This document shows, piece by piece, positions 25,023-33,980 of a stretch of 55,545 nt of DNA. Every line of letters starts with the position of its first letter. Position 1 is the stretch's first letter. Made by a program: the position numbers and the translations under genes. The stretch comes from an uncultured Clostridiaceae bacterium. GTDB taxonomy: Bacteria > Bacillota > Clostridia > Lachnospirales > Lachnospiraceae. The notes below the pieces were generated by a model that saw only the letters and a list, made by a program, of their open reading frames with translations, ran no database searches and was not told the origin of the DNA. The stretch is taken from positions 1-55,545 of the forward strand of contig CAMWUK010000012.1 of NCBI GenBank assembly GCA_947177415.1, in the 5' to 3' direction.

Positions 25023-26453
25023 ATGATAAAACGTCCTCTTGCTTTAAAATTTATATTTGGATATCTGCTTTGTATGGTTCCACTACTTTTATTTAGTTTT
25101 ACTTTTGGAACAAGTCTTATTCACAAATATGTTTCTAATGAGATGAAAGCAAAACTCTATATTTATGCACAATTTATAGAAGATAATTATTTTACAAAAA
25201 TATATGATAGTGCCTCTTCCTATATGAATACAGCAATTGCAGAAGAAATCCAGCAATATGATTCTGTATTACAAACTCATGTATGGATTACAAATCAAAC
25301 AGGCACTCTTCTTGCAGATTCCAAAAACATAAATCTTCAAGGGTCAAACTATGTTATAACCAACTACGATAAGGATTTTTTCAGTCAGTATTATTACGAA
25401 AATAAAACTTTATCCCCTCTTTTACAGGAGCCTATGTTTACCATTATTCTGCCAGTTACTGTAAACTATTCTATACGAGGCTATATTATAGTTTATCAGC
25501 CTATGGATATTTTTCTGCAATCTATATCTCACTATGAGTATATTTTATTTTATATTTTATTAGGGATTGGAATTATTCTTGCAGTTTTTCTTATATATTG
25601 TTGGTTTATTACTGCACATCCTAGCAAAAAAGTTGTACAAGCAATTTCTGCTTACGTTTCTGGAGATTATCAATATCCACTTTCTTTACATGGGAAAGAT
25701 GAATATGAAAAGATGAGTACAGAACTTAACTTTTTGGCAGAACAACTGCAAGAACTGGATGATTATCAAAAGAACTTTATTGCAAATGTGTCTCATGATT
25801 TTCGTTCCCCTCTAACTTCCATTAAGGGTTACGCAGAAGCTATGCAGGATGGTACTATTCCACCAGAAATGTACAATAAGTATCTGGATATCATTTCCTT
25901 TGAAACAGAACGTCTAACCAAGTTAACAAATAACCTTCTTTCTCTAAACAGTTTCGAGAGAGGTATGGCAAATCTAGATATTACTTCCTTTGACATTAAT
26001 CATATTATTAAACGTACTGCCAGCTCTTTTGAAGGAACCTGTGTAAAGAAACATGTGAAGTTAAATCTTACTTTTTCTGAAAAGGAAACTTTTGTGAATG
26101 CAGATGAATCAAAAATTCAGCAAGTCCTTTATAATTTAATTGATAATGCAATAAAATTTAGTCACAATGATTCCCAAATCCGCATTACAACAATAGAAAA
26201 AAAGGAAAAGGTAATTGTTTCTATTAAAGATTCTGGGATAGGTATTCCAAAAAACAGTCTGAAAAAAATCTGGGATCGCTTTTATAAAACTGATTTATCC
26301 CGAGGAAAAGACCGAAAAGGAACTGGTCTTGGTCTTTCCATTACCAAAGAGGTCATTAATGCCCATAATGAAAATATTAATGTTACCAGTACAGAAGGAG
26401 TTGGCACAGAATTTACTTTTACTCTGCCACTTACTAATCCTAATGAAATATAA
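25023..26453 (+). CDS. Sensor histidine kinase
   Basis: About 476 residues. Two membrane helices (about 9-30 and 177-200) bracket an extracytoplasmic sensor of about 145 residues. A HAMP-like segment, a dimerisation/phospho-acceptor region with FIANVSHDFRSPLTSIKGY (His near residue 262), and an ATPase domain with DNAIKFS, DSGIGIP and GTGLGLSI follow. The start at 25023 is chosen because the longer frame overlaps the regulator. It acts with the response regulator upstream, and the signal is unknown. A strong terminator follows. Confidence 0.92.
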   Translation: MIKRPLALKFIFGYLLCMVPLLLFSFTFGTSLIHKYVSNEMKAKLYIYAQFIEDNYFTKIYDSASSYMNTAIAEEIQQYDSVLQTHVWITNQTGTLLADSKNINLQGSNYVITNYDKDFFSQYYYENKTLSPLLQEPMFTIILPVTVNYSIRGYIIVYQPMDIFLQSISHYEYILFYILLGIGIILAVFLIYCWFITAHPSKKVVQAISAYVSGDYQYPLSLHGKDEYEKMSTELNFLAEQLQELDDYQKNFIANVSHDFRSPLTSIKGYAEAMQDGTIPPEMYNKYLDIISFETERLTKLTNNLLSLNSFERGMANLDITSFDINHIIKRTASSFEGTCVKKHVKLNLTFSEKETFVNADESKIQQVLYNLIDNAIKFSHNDSQIRITTIEKKEKVIVSIKDSGIGIPKNSLKKIWDRFYKTDLSRGKDRKGTGLGLSITKEVINAHNENINVTSTEGVGTEFTFTLPLTNPNEI

Positions 26454-26466
26454 AATACAACCTTTT

Positions 26467-26499
26467 AAGTCCCTCATACGTGAGGGACTTATTCATTTT
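26467..26499 (+). terminator. Terminator of the mutS2-regulator-kinase operon
   Basis: A perfect 10-bp stem (26467-26476 AAGTCCCTCA with 26481-26490) has a TACG tetraloop. It is followed by ATTCA and a run of T. Confidence 0.9.
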
Positions 26500-26502
26500 T
26501 TT

Positions 26503-26546
26503 TAAAAGAAAAGAAGACTAACCACTTTGGCAAAGTGGTTAGTCTT
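26503..26546 (-). terminator. Terminator of trmL
   Basis: A perfect 15-bp stem (26514-26528 with 26532-26546) has a 3-nt loop. On the minus strand it is followed by T-rich TCTTTTCTTTT. It lies 5 nt past the trmL stop, and together with the preceding hairpin it isolates the convergent operons. Confidence 0.85.
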
Positions 26547-26550
26547 TTCC

Positions 26551-27051
26551 CTATCCCTCATTCCAGGACAAGCGATGCAGCTCGCCTGCCTGGTTTAAAT
26601 CACAAAAATCATGTTGACGTAATGCTTCATACAATACAATTGCCACAGAATTACTAAGATTCAATGAACGAATCTCTCCAAACATTGGGATGCGGATAGA
26701 TGTATCCTCATGTTCTACTAAAATCTCTTCTGGAATTCCTGCACTTTCCTTGCCAAACATAATATATGCATCCTCTTCATAAGATACCTCCGCATACGTA
26801 TGTCTTGCTTTGGTTGTTGCCATGTATATCTTTGCGTTAGGATTCTTCTCTAAAAAATCTGGATAACTATCATACACCGTTACATCCAGTTTGTCCCAAT
26901 AGTCTAGTCCTGCACGCTTGACTTCCTTCTGGCTTATACGGAATCCCATAGGCTCTATCAAATGTAATCTTGCTCCTGCTGCCACACAGGTACGTCCAAT
27001 ATTGCCTGTATTTGCAGGAATCTCTGGTTCCAGTAATACAATATTTAACAT
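26551..27051 (-). CDS. trmL: tRNA (cytidine/uridine-34-2'-O)-methyltransferase TrmL
   Basis: A 166-residue SPOUT-fold enzyme that adds a 2'-O-methyl group to the wobble base of tRNA-Leu species. Signatures are LEPEIPANTGNIGRTC at the N-terminus (motif 1), FGKESAGIPEEIL (motif 2) and RIPMFGEIRSLNLSNSVAIVLYEALRQ (motif 3 with the trefoil knot). The length is normal for the family. It starts 1 nt after the cheX-like gene ends, so both are co-transcribed. Confidence 0.93.
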   Translation of the reverse strand: MLNIVLLEPEIPANTGNIGRTCVAAGARLHLIEPMGFRISQKEVKRAGLDYWDKLDVTVYDSYPDFLEKNPNAKIYMATTKARHTYAEVSYEEDAYIMFGKESAGIPEEILVEHEDTSIRIPMFGEIRSLNLSNSVAIVLYEALRQHDFCDLNQAGELHRLSWNEG

Positions 27052-27052
27052 T

Positions 27053-27523
27053 TTAGTCTTCCTTTACTGCTACATTTACCTCAATAGCTGTATTGTCGTC
27101 CACATTAAGAGGTATACTTATATTTTGCGTAATACTTGTAGTAAAAATCATATCTCCTATACATATAGTTGGTGGAGTAATATCAATACCAATACCTTTT
27201 GTAGAAAAAATAGTAGCTGCATTTCCCATAATCATATTACCTAATTCACAAATCGCACTCATAGACAAATCATTCATCTCTGTGACTTCCATCATACACA
27301 TATTGCCAGCTATCTTACAAGCAATGCCTATTGGAAAAGCCAACATAACCTGTCCTTTCATCTCACCAGTAATACCAATCATAATGACAACTGTCTCTTT
27401 GTTGAACTTTGCTTGTTTCACTGTTGGCTTACCTAATTTTGTCTCAATCTGTGCCACATCCTTTAACATCTGCATGCTTGATGATAAAAAAGGATTAATA
27501 ATATCTGCATTTAATCCCGCCAT
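27053..27523 (-). CDS. CheX-like chemotaxis phosphatase-family protein
   Basis: 156 residues with the CheC/CheX/FliY fold: INPFLSSSMQML at the N-terminus, then ITGEMKGQVMLAFP, and the signature helix with MSAICELGNMIMGNAATIFS containing the E-x2-N active-site pattern (ELGN). CheX proteins remove phosphate from CheY-P. No other chemotaxis gene is present, and many Clostridia have such orphan copies. An ATG at 27523 is chosen because AGGAGG lies upstream; the longer frame from 27559 has none. Confidence 0.85.
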   Translation of the reverse strand: MAGLNADIINPFLSSSMQMLKDVAQIETKLGKPTVKQAKFNKETVVIMIGITGEMKGQVMLAFPIGIACKIAGNMCMMEVTEMNDLSMSAICELGNMIMGNAATIFSTKGIGIDITPPTICIGDMIFTTSITQNISIPLNVDDNTAIEVNVAVKED

Positions 27524-27687
27524 ACCTATGTACCTCCTATTCTGTCCTTCTTGTAACATATTCTTATGATACGCTCATCACCCTCTTAATAGCGTACTCA
27601 TAGTATTACAGTTCTGTGATAAATCACTAAACTGTAACCTCATAGCAACAACTTTTCATATATTTTACCATATATTCCAAAAAAAAG

Positions 27688-28854
27688 CTATTGTTTTTTG
27701 TGACGATTCACAAACTTCTCTATTTTTTCCAAAGCCTTTTTCAAATCTTCTACCGAATAAGCATAAGAGATACGAAGAAATCCTTCTCCACATGCACCAA
27801 ACGCTGTACCTGGTACTACTGCTACTTTTTCTTCTTCTAAAAGTTTTTCAGCAAATTCGTCTGAAGTCATCCCAAACTGTTTGATACTTGGAAATACATA
27901 AAAGGCTCCAAAAGGCTCAAAAACCTCTAACCCCATATCCCGAAGTGCTTTAATTAAAAATCTTCTTCTCTGGTTATATGCCTCCCGCATTTCTTCCACA
28001 TCTTTATCTCCATTACGAAGTGCCTCCACAGCAGCATACTGGCTGGTAGTAGGTGCACTCATTATGGCAAATTGATGAATCTTTAGCATCTGCTGTAGAA
28101 TTAATGCAGGAGCCGCGGCATAGCCTAATCTCCACCCTGTCATAGCATAAGATTTTGAAAAACCATTTATCAAGACACAACGTTCCTTCATTCCCGGAAA
28201 AGAGGCTATCGTCACATGTTCGCCATTATAGGTTAACTCCGAATAAATCTCATCAGTAATTACAAATAAATCTTTCTCAATAATCACATCCACAATATCT
28301 GCTAAATCTCCTCTTGTCATAATTGCCCCTGTGGGATTATTGGGAAATGGCAAAATCAATACTTTTGTCTTCTCTGTAATGCTATCCAATAATTCCTGTC
28401 TGGTAAGCTTAAATTCATCTTCCTCTTTTAATTCAATTACTACAGGAACACCATCTGCTAAGGTAACACATGGCAGATAAGAAACAAAACTCGGCATTGG
28501 GATAAGTACTTCATCTCCAGGATCTAACATAGCTCTAAGGGCAAGGTCAATGGCTTCACTACCGCCAACTGTCACCATAATCTCCTTATTATAATCATAA
28601 GATACATTACAACGGCGATTTAAATATTTTGCTATCTCAATTCTTAATTCCTTTAGTCCGGCATTAGATGTATAAAAAGTACATCCTTTTTCCAATGAAT
28701 AAATACCTTCTTCTCTTACATGCCAAGGGGTGTCAAAATCTGGTTCTCCTACTCCAAGAGAAATTGCATCCTTCATTTCACTTACAATATCAAAAAATTT
28801 ACGGATACCAGAAGGTTCAATACATACTACTTTTTCTGATAATGGATTTCTCAT
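27688..28854 (-). CDS. PLP-dependent class I/II aminotransferase
   Basis: 388 residues, fold type I. The visible signatures are LGVGEPDFDTPWHV near the start, LPFPNNPTGAIM, DEIYSELTY and the PLP-lysine motif GFSKSYAMTGWRLGY. This matches aspartate/aromatic aminotransferases of the PatA/AspC-like group. The preferred amino acid is uncertain. The start overlaps the stop of the Lrp-type gene by 4 nt, so the regulator and enzyme are coupled. Confidence 0.9.
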   Translation of the reverse strand: MRNPLSEKVVCIEPSGIRKFFDIVSEMKDAISLGVGEPDFDTPWHVREEGIYSLEKGCTFYTSNAGLKELRIEIAKYLNRRCNVSYDYNKEIMVTVGGSEAIDLALRAMLDPGDEVLIPMPSFVSYLPCVTLADGVPVVIELKEEDEFKLTRQELLDSITEKTKVLILPFPNNPTGAIMTRGDLADIVDVIIEKDLFVITDEIYSELTYNGEHVTIASFPGMKERCVLINGFSKSYAMTGWRLGYAAAPALILQQMLKIHQFAIMSAPTTSQYAAVEALRNGDKDVEEMREAYNQRRRFLIKALRDMGLEVFEPFGAFYVFPSIKQFGMTSDEFAEKLLEEEKVAVVPGTAFGACGEGFLRISYAYSVEDLKKALEKIEKFVNRHKKQ

Positions 28855-29336
28855 GGTGTAATCAACATCCTTTCATCTTTATTACCTTCGTCAGTAAGTT
28901 CCAAACCATGTTCTTTATATTTCTTCAAAATAAAATTGGTTGAAGTACTTAGTACAGATTCCAAAGGTGCTAGTTTCTCAGATACAAAACTGGACACTTC
29001 ACGCATATTTCGCCCCTCTATCATAACACAGAGGTCAAAACTTCCAGAAATTAATGATACACTTTGTACTTGGTCAAACTTATATATTCTTTCTGCAATT
29101 TTATCGAAACCAAGCCCTCTTTGTGGCGTTACCTTAACTTCAATAAGAGCTGTAACTCTTTCACATTCTGTCTTATCCCAATTAATCAAAGTTGGATATC
29201 CGCAAATAATTCTCTCTTCTTCCATTGCCTTAATTTCTTTTATAACAGTTTCTACATCTAAGTCTAACATAACTGCTAAATCTTCTGGTGTAACTCTTCC
29301 ATTCTTATCCAGCACTTTTAAAATCTTTTCTCTCAT
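28851..29336 (-). CDS. Lrp/AsnC-family regulator
   Basis: 161 residues: an N-terminal helix-turn-helix (about 1-55, MREKILKVLDKNGRVTPEDLAVM) and an AsnC-type ligand-binding domain (about 65-140, TALIEVKVTPQRGLGFD and VSLISGSFDLCVMIEG). Such regulators respond to amino acids, which fits its coupling to the downstream aminotransferase. The start at 29336 (AAGG upstream) is preferred over the one at 29399, which would read through a palindromic repeat. Confidence 0.88.
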   Translation of the reverse strand: MREKILKVLDKNGRVTPEDLAVMLDLDVETVIKEIKAMEEERIICGYPTLINWDKTECERVTALIEVKVTPQRGLGFDKIAERIYKFDQVQSVSLISGSFDLCVMIEGRNMREVSSFVSEKLAPLESVLSTSTNFILKKYKEHGLELTDEGNKDERMLITP

Positions 29337-29379
29337 ACCCTTCAACCTTTCTATATTTATTCCCGCGAAGCAACGATCC

Positions 29380-29500
29380 AAGTGCGAGCTTGCTCGCATT
29401 TGGCGACTGCCGTGAGGGTCAAATACCCCCGCCCCTTGGGGCGGACTTGCTAAAAAGAAGCTAGGTCATGCCCCGTAGCTTGCTGCGAGGTATTTGACTT
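29380..29500. repeat. GC-rich palindromic repeat overlapping the end of the AIR-synthase-like gene
   Basis: A GC-rich patch in AT-rich DNA with hairpins GCGAGC/GCTCGC and CGCCCC/GGGGCG, enclosed by the inverted repeat GTCAAATACC (29418-29427) and GGTATTTGAC (29489-29498). It supplies the final residues of the AIR-synthase-like gene (...TGHDLASF). It is unlike the GTAAC family and may be an independent mobile repeat. Confidence 0.6.
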
Positions 29501-30481
29501 CAAAGCCTTGTATAACTCATCGGACTTTGGCGGCTCCAAATATCTGCGTTCTTCTCCGCTGATAACTACTTTGTCATTCCCCTCTATAATCTTTCCAATC
29601 ACCGCTGCGGGAATTCCTGCTTTTTTCAATTCCTCTACAAGAACATTTCCCTGTTTCGTTCCAATCAACATACATCCACTGGATATTAGCTGATAAGGAT
29701 TTAAATCAAAATATTCGCATATTTCTACAGTCTCCTGACGAATCGGAATTTTTTGTAAATCTACCTCTGCACCAAGGTTAGAAGCAGATGCCATCTCCCA
29801 GATTGCACCATATACCCCGCCTTCTGTAATATCATGCATGGCACAGGCTCCAAGTCTGGATGCAATCCTTGCTTCTGGAACTACAGAAATATGCTTGATA
29901 AATTCCTTTGCAGCAGATATAAAATCTTCTGTATACTTCTTGGTCAGTTCCTCAAATCTTTCATTGGCTAAAATAGCAGTCCCTTCCAACCCGGTCCATT
30001 TTGTCATAACCAGTTCATCTCCCGGTTCCAATCCCTTGGTACTAAGAAGCTTTGATTTCTTAATTTTACCAATTCCTGTTACCGTAATTAACGGTTGATT
30101 GACAGCATTAGAAACTTCTGTATGCCCACCAACTACCTCTATTTCCAACTGGCTGCATACCTCTTCTATTTCCTGCATCATTCTTCGAAGAGCAATCTCA
30201 CGGGTTCTCTCCGGAAGGATAATACTGGTTAGAATTCCGATTACTTCGGCACCACTAGAAGCAATATCATTTGCTGTAATATGAACAGCTAATGTTCCAA
30301 TCTCTTTTGCTGCACCAGTAATCGGATCGGTTGACAATACTGCAACCTCATCCTCTCCAATATCTATTGCTGCACAATCCTCTCCAATGCCTCCTCTGAC
30401 AAGGACTTCCTTCCGTCTATGACGTATTTGTTTAAATACTGCTCTTTTTAGTACATTCTCCGAAACTTTTCCTACTTTCAC
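29450..30481 (-). CDS. AIR synthase-related protein (HypE/ThiL-like fold)
   Basis: 343 residues of the PurM/HypE/ThiL ATP-binding superfamily. The N-terminal half has GIGEDCAAIDIG and VLSTDPITGAAKEIG, and AVHITANDIASSGAEVIG. The C-terminal half has MHDITEGGVYGAIWEMA. Stand-alone members are common in Clostridia and their reaction is unknown. No hydrogenase or thiamine genes lie nearby. The start is GTG with a weak site. The last residues lie in a palindromic repeat, so the C-terminus may have been altered by insertion. Confidence 0.8.
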   Translation of the reverse strand: MKVGKVSENVLKRAVFKQIRHRRKEVLVRGGIGEDCAAIDIGEDEVAVLSTDPITGAAKEIGTLAVHITANDIASSGAEVIGILTSIILPERTREIALRRMMQEIEEVCSQLEIEVVGGHTEVSNAVNQPLITVTGIGKIKKSKLLSTKGLEPGDELVMTKWTGLEGTAILANERFEELTKKYTEDFISAAKEFIKHISVVPEARIASRLGACAMHDITEGGVYGAIWEMASASNLGAEVDLQKIPIRQETVEICEYFDLNPYQLISSGCMLIGTKQGNVLVEELKKAGIPAAVIGKIIEGNDKVVISGEERRYLEPPKSDELYKALKSNTSQQATGHDLASF

Positions 30482-30508
30482 TCTTATACACCAACCAATC
30501 CTATTTTT

Positions 30509-32101
30509 TTAACCTACTGCGTCTTCTTCATTGTCATTTCCTGTTGTAGGTACAGGTGCTTTTGTCTTTACTGGTGCTTTAGTAACTACTGGTGCTTTAG
30601 TAACTACTGGTGCTTTGGTCGCTACCGGTGCCTTAGTTTTTACTGGTGTATTGGTTTTTGCTGGTGTATTGGTCTTTGCTGGTGTATTGCTAACCTTTGG
30701 TGTTTCACCTGGATTTTTAGACTCTGCCGGCTTATCACCTGTTCCACCCTTTGTTACATATCTTGGCTCTGGAGCATAATAACTGTAATTTACTTTTTCT
30801 CTGCTCACTTCTTTACCATTTTCATAGACAATTTTCCATAACTGTGCCTTATATCCTACATGAGCGGACTGGGTTACTGTCATATAACCCTCTGGTTTTG
30901 TGCTGTCTATTGTCACTTTATCTTCCCCAGGCTGTATAGTTTCCAAAACCTCTGATTCATATTCTACACGCCGGTTCTTTGTATCTCTGGTTTCCTTACC
31001 ATAAATACTAAAATAAATACTTCTGTTTGCTGTGTATGCTTCTATATACATAGGAGCATCTGTGTTATTTTTAAACTTTAGATCCTTATAACCTTCTGAG
31101 ATTGCTGCATCCATAGAAGGTTTTACATATCCTACAATCATAGAATGATTATATCTCTCTACAATCTCAACTTCTGCACGAAGCAATGCATTGTAAAGTG
31201 TAGTAGCAGCTTGGCATACCCCACCACCAACACTATCAATTACCTGACCATTCGAATAAGCTTGTGCAACTTCATAGCCATTTTCTTTCGTAAATGGCAC
31301 CAGTTTCTCTGCGGTAGAAAATGTCTCTCCTGGATAAAGTACTGTTCCGTCAATCAGTCTGGCAGCATTCACAAGATTCTGGGAACGGCTGTTTCCAGAA
31401 CTCGAAAAACTAGTGGAATAACTCCCCAATACGTCTTTGCATTCTTCAAGAGATGTTGTGTCATACTTTGGTGTGGTATCATTCATAATTGCCTTTATTT
31501 CAATACCACCTGCCACCCATTGGCTGGATATAGTCTTTTCTATTTTACTGGCAGTCTCATCTACAACGATAACCCTGCCATTACTTTCTTCTTCAATAAC
31601 AAATTTTCCTTTTTTTCGTTTCAAGGTAGCATCCTTTGCTGGTATATCAAATGCTGTACATTCCTTTTCAACAAATTCTTTTACTTTATCGGAGTCAAGT
31701 TTAAATGCTAAATCATATACTACATTTTTTTGTTCTACATCTTTTCTATCCTTGTAACGTTTGATAATATCTCCTGTCTTTCCATAGTTGTACGCCTTAT
31801 TTACAAATTGATCCACATCACAACTATATCCTAAGTCTTCTAAGGTTGTAGTTACTTGCTCCTCATCAATTTTTACAATAACTTTCTCACTTTTTGCCTC
31901 TTTTACATATTTTTTTAATTTCTTCCCAGCTTGCTTCACTGTCTTTCCACCTACATCAATATTTCCAATATAGATTCCTTCACAAATCACATCTGGATTT
32001 GCATTTGCTACAGAATACACTTTTACTCCAGCAAATCCAATGGTTGCCACTCCTAAAACAGCTAATGTTTTTACAATTTTTCCTTTCATTTTCTTTTCCA
32101 T
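30509..32101 (-). CDS. VanW-family secreted/cell-wall protein
   Basis: 530 residues. An N-terminal membrane anchor (about 8-28) precedes one or two peptidoglycan-binding-4 type domains (about 40-210), then a VanW domain (about 215-350, including SNGQVIDSVGGGVCQAATTLYNALLRAE) and a G5-like segment. A C-terminal low-complexity tail has repeated Pro/Thr/Lys units of the TKAPV and TNTPAK type (about 460-515). VanW proteins are widespread in Gram-positive envelopes and their biochemical role is unknown. No van cluster is present. The gene follows a 31-residue membrane protein by 21 nt and is probably co-transcribed with it. Confidence 0.88.
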   Translation of the reverse strand: MEKKMKGKIVKTLAVLGVATIGFAGVKVYSVANANPDVICEGIYIGNIDVGGKTVKQAGKKLKKYVKEAKSEKVIVKIDEEQVTTTLEDLGYSCDVDQFVNKAYNYGKTGDIIKRYKDRKDVEQKNVVYDLAFKLDSDKVKEFVEKECTAFDIPAKDATLKRKKGKFVIEEESNGRVIVVDETASKIEKTISSQWVAGGIEIKAIMNDTTPKYDTTSLEECKDVLGSYSTSFSSSGNSRSQNLVNAARLIDGTVLYPGETFSTAEKLVPFTKENGYEVAQAYSNGQVIDSVGGGVCQAATTLYNALLRAEVEIVERYNHSMIVGYVKPSMDAAISEGYKDLKFKNNTDAPMYIEAYTANRSIYFSIYGKETRDTKNRRVEYESEVLETIQPGEDKVTIDSTKPEGYMTVTQSAHVGYKAQLWKIVYENGKEVSREKVNYSYYAPEPRYVTKGGTGDKPAESKNPGETPKVSNTPAKTNTPAKTNTPVKTKAPVATKAPVVTKAPVVTKAPVKTKAPVPTTGNDNEEDAVG

Positions 32102-32122
32102 TTTCTTATCTCCTCATTTCCA

Positions 32123-32218
32123 TTATAGTACAGCTGCAATTGTTGATAAAACCATTGTCAAAATCATAATTCCTGCAATTACTGCTACCACTGTTTTTTG
32201 AAATTTTTTGTTGTACAT
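32123..32218 (-). CDS. 31-residue membrane protein, Prli42/DUF4044-like
   Basis: A 31-codon frame with a strong AAGGAGG site 7 nt upstream encodes MYNKKFQKTVVAVIAGIM followed by a hydrophobic end. A basic N-terminus plus one membrane helix of about 20 residues, ending VL, matches the DUF4044/Prli42 micro-proteins. In Listeria, Prli42 tethers the stressosome to the membrane. The position just before vanW suggests an envelope role. Confidence 0.65.
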   Translation of the reverse strand: MYNKKFQKTVVAVIAGIMILTMVLSTIAAVL

Positions 32219-32421
32219 TGTAATTCCTCCTTGTTTTCTACCTGTTAATATGTTTATAATGTATCTGTCTGATATTTAAAACAGTTACTTTATTACTTAA
32301 AGTGTAACATACAAACCTTGTAACTTATTCGCACACTATTGTTGTTTTATTGAATTGTTACATGAAATTACGTATTCAAAATAATTCAAAATAAATCAAA
32401 ATATAGAAAGGTTGACTTATT

Positions 32422-33042
32422 ATGCCCGTTTTACTCCCTTGCATTATTATATTTGTTATCATACTAAAATATAAATTACGAATAGTGGAACGACAGGAAC
32501 AAGCTACGGAAGATAACCTCCATCAATTAGAACAAAGAGCTTCTCTTCCCGTAAAAAGAAGCCTGCATTCTCTTCCTAAGATTGAAATTCCTTTATCCGC
32601 CCTTCCTTTTCAGGAAAATGTTGCCGGTGAAATCAAATCCTGTCAAGACACAATAAAAGAGCTTTCCTCCCAGACAATTTGTAATCTGACAGGAATCAGC
32701 AATACCAATCTTAAATTAAAATATGGTGCTGGTAATTTGGACGAAATATTAGAATATGAACAAAATTACCTTCTTCTAATAAAAACACTTTCTGAATGGG
32801 GAACACGACTTTATGAACAGCACAACTATAAAGACGCTGAGGCTGTGTTAGACTATGCCGTCTTCTGCCAATCAGATTTGCGTCAAACCTATATTATATT
32901 GGCAAAAATCTATATAGAGCAAAATAATTTGGACAAAATCCACGATTTAGCCAAAAAAACAGAGAAGATATCCTCTCCACTAGATTTAAAAAAATCCATA
33001 TATGATGTACTAAATGAATCTGATGATGAGGCTCTTTTCTAA
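32422..33042 (+). CDS. Membrane-anchored TPR-like protein of unknown function
   Basis: 206 residues. A hydrophobic N-terminus (about 2-17) anchors it and a linker of about 85 residues follows. The C-terminal half has helical repeats resembling tetratricopeptide motifs (WGTRLYEQHNYKDAEAVLDYAV and TYIILAKIYIEQNNLDKIHDLA). It was not recognised as a named family. The gene is alone on the plus strand with an AAAGG site and divergent from the vanW operon. A protein-protein adaptor role is possible. Confidence 0.7.
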   Translation: MPVLLPCIIIFVIILKYKLRIVERQEQATEDNLHQLEQRASLPVKRSLHSLPKIEIPLSALPFQENVAGEIKSCQDTIKELSSQTICNLTGISNTNLKLKYGAGNLDEILEYEQNYLLLIKTLSEWGTRLYEQHNYKDAEAVLDYAVFCQSDLRQTYIILAKIYIEQNNLDKIHDLAKKTEKISSPLDLKKSIYDVLNESDDEALF

Positions 33043-33046
33043 TCTT

Positions 33047-33180
33047 GTAACTGTTCAGAACCATGAACAGTTACGTTCTAAGCCCATGAAAATTCGCCTT
33101 CGGCGAAGGGCTTAGAACAATCAACTTTCATTTTTCTTACGAAACACGCAGTAAATGCGTGTTTCTACCTGAATAGTTAC
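33047..33180. repeat. MITE family R1, complete copy
   Basis: 134 bp: a 28-bp end palindrome (GTAACTGTTCA...TGAACAGTTAC), a hairpin TTCTAAGCCC/GGGCTTAGAA around GCCTTCGGC, a hairpin AAACACGCA/TGCGTGTTT, and the end CTACCTGAATAGTTAC. The flanks CTAATCTT and CTGATTTT match at only 6 of 8 positions, perhaps an old duplication. It starts 4 nt after the TPR-like gene. Confidence 0.75.
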
Positions 33181-33241
33181 CTGATTTTTATAATAGACAT
33201 ATGTATCTGCCGATAATATTGGACAGATACATATATCTTAT

Positions 33242-33976
33242 CTAACGAATCATCTTACCATAATGTAATATAATTTCATCAATTTTTCTAGATGCCTCAC
33301 TTTTTGTCATGGCATCAAGAAACCCTTCCATATTACCTAAAAATACTTCATCTTGTATTTTATGATATTTCACCAAATCTATCAAGTATTTTTTTTGTTT
33401 TTCTGTCATTGGCTCTTTCTTCTTTTCTTTATATTTCATCTCCTGAGGCTGGAAAGCCTCTGGATTATCTTTCGCAAAATCATTATGTAACTTTGCATAT
33501 ATAACTGCTGTAGTCTTTGCATCTTCATAAGCACGATGGGCACAAGGATTAATCACCTCATAGTATTCACAAAGGGCTCCCAGATTTTTCTTTGGCAAAT
33601 TTGTTAAAAACTTTCTTGCAATACGAAGAGTATCCAGTCCTTCCATAAGAAAATCATAACCAAGTCTTTTGGCATGAACCTTTAGAAAACTATAATCAAA
33701 CCGCAGATTATGTCCAAGAAGCACCTTTTCTTCTCCAACAAAATCTAAAAATTCTTTCATCACAATCTCAATTGAGGGTGCATCCTTTACCATATTATTA
33801 TCTATTCCTGTTATTTCTGTAATTCTTCGGGAAATAGATACTGGTGGCTTTACCAATCGGGAAAAAGTTCCTTTACACTTTCCTTCCTGATATTTTAATG
33901 CACCAATTTCAATAATATAATCTTCCTCAGGACTTAATCCTGTAGTTTCTAAATCTACTGCAATAAATGTCTTCAT
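33242..33976 (-). CDS. DnaQ-like 3'-5' exonuclease
   Basis: About 244 residues with an N-terminal DEDDh exonuclease domain (about 1-165): FIAVDLETTGLSP (Exo I), LLGHNLRFDYSFL (Exo II) and HRAYEDAKTTAVIY (Exo III with the general-base His). A C-terminal extension of about 75 residues is helical. It belongs to the epsilon-like exonucleases, for proofreading or repair. An ATG at 33976 is chosen because AGAGGA lies before it and it gives MKTFIAVDLET. It begins 4 nt after the B12-radical-SAM gene. Confidence 0.85.
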   Translation of the reverse strand: MKTFIAVDLETTGLSPEEDYIIEIGALKYQEGKCKGTFSRLVKPPVSISRRITEITGIDNNMVKDAPSIEIVMKEFLDFVGEEKVLLGHNLRFDYSFLKVHAKRLGYDFLMEGLDTLRIARKFLTNLPKKNLGALCEYYEVINPCAHRAYEDAKTTAVIYAKLHNDFAKDNPEAFQPQEMKYKEKKKEPMTEKQKKYLIDLVKYHKIQDEVFLGNMEGFLDAMTKSEASRKIDEIILHYGKMIR

Positions 33977-33980
33977 ATCT

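Noticed and set aside
30531-30779. 82-codon plus-strand frame rich in Thr-Gly-Ala-Leu-Val repeats
   Set aside because: It is the antisense reading of the Pro/Thr/Lys repeat tail of the VanW-like protein and has no ribosome site.
33047-33180. R1 repeats as CRISPR repeats
   Set aside because: Copies are far apart, have no spacers between them and carry target duplications instead.
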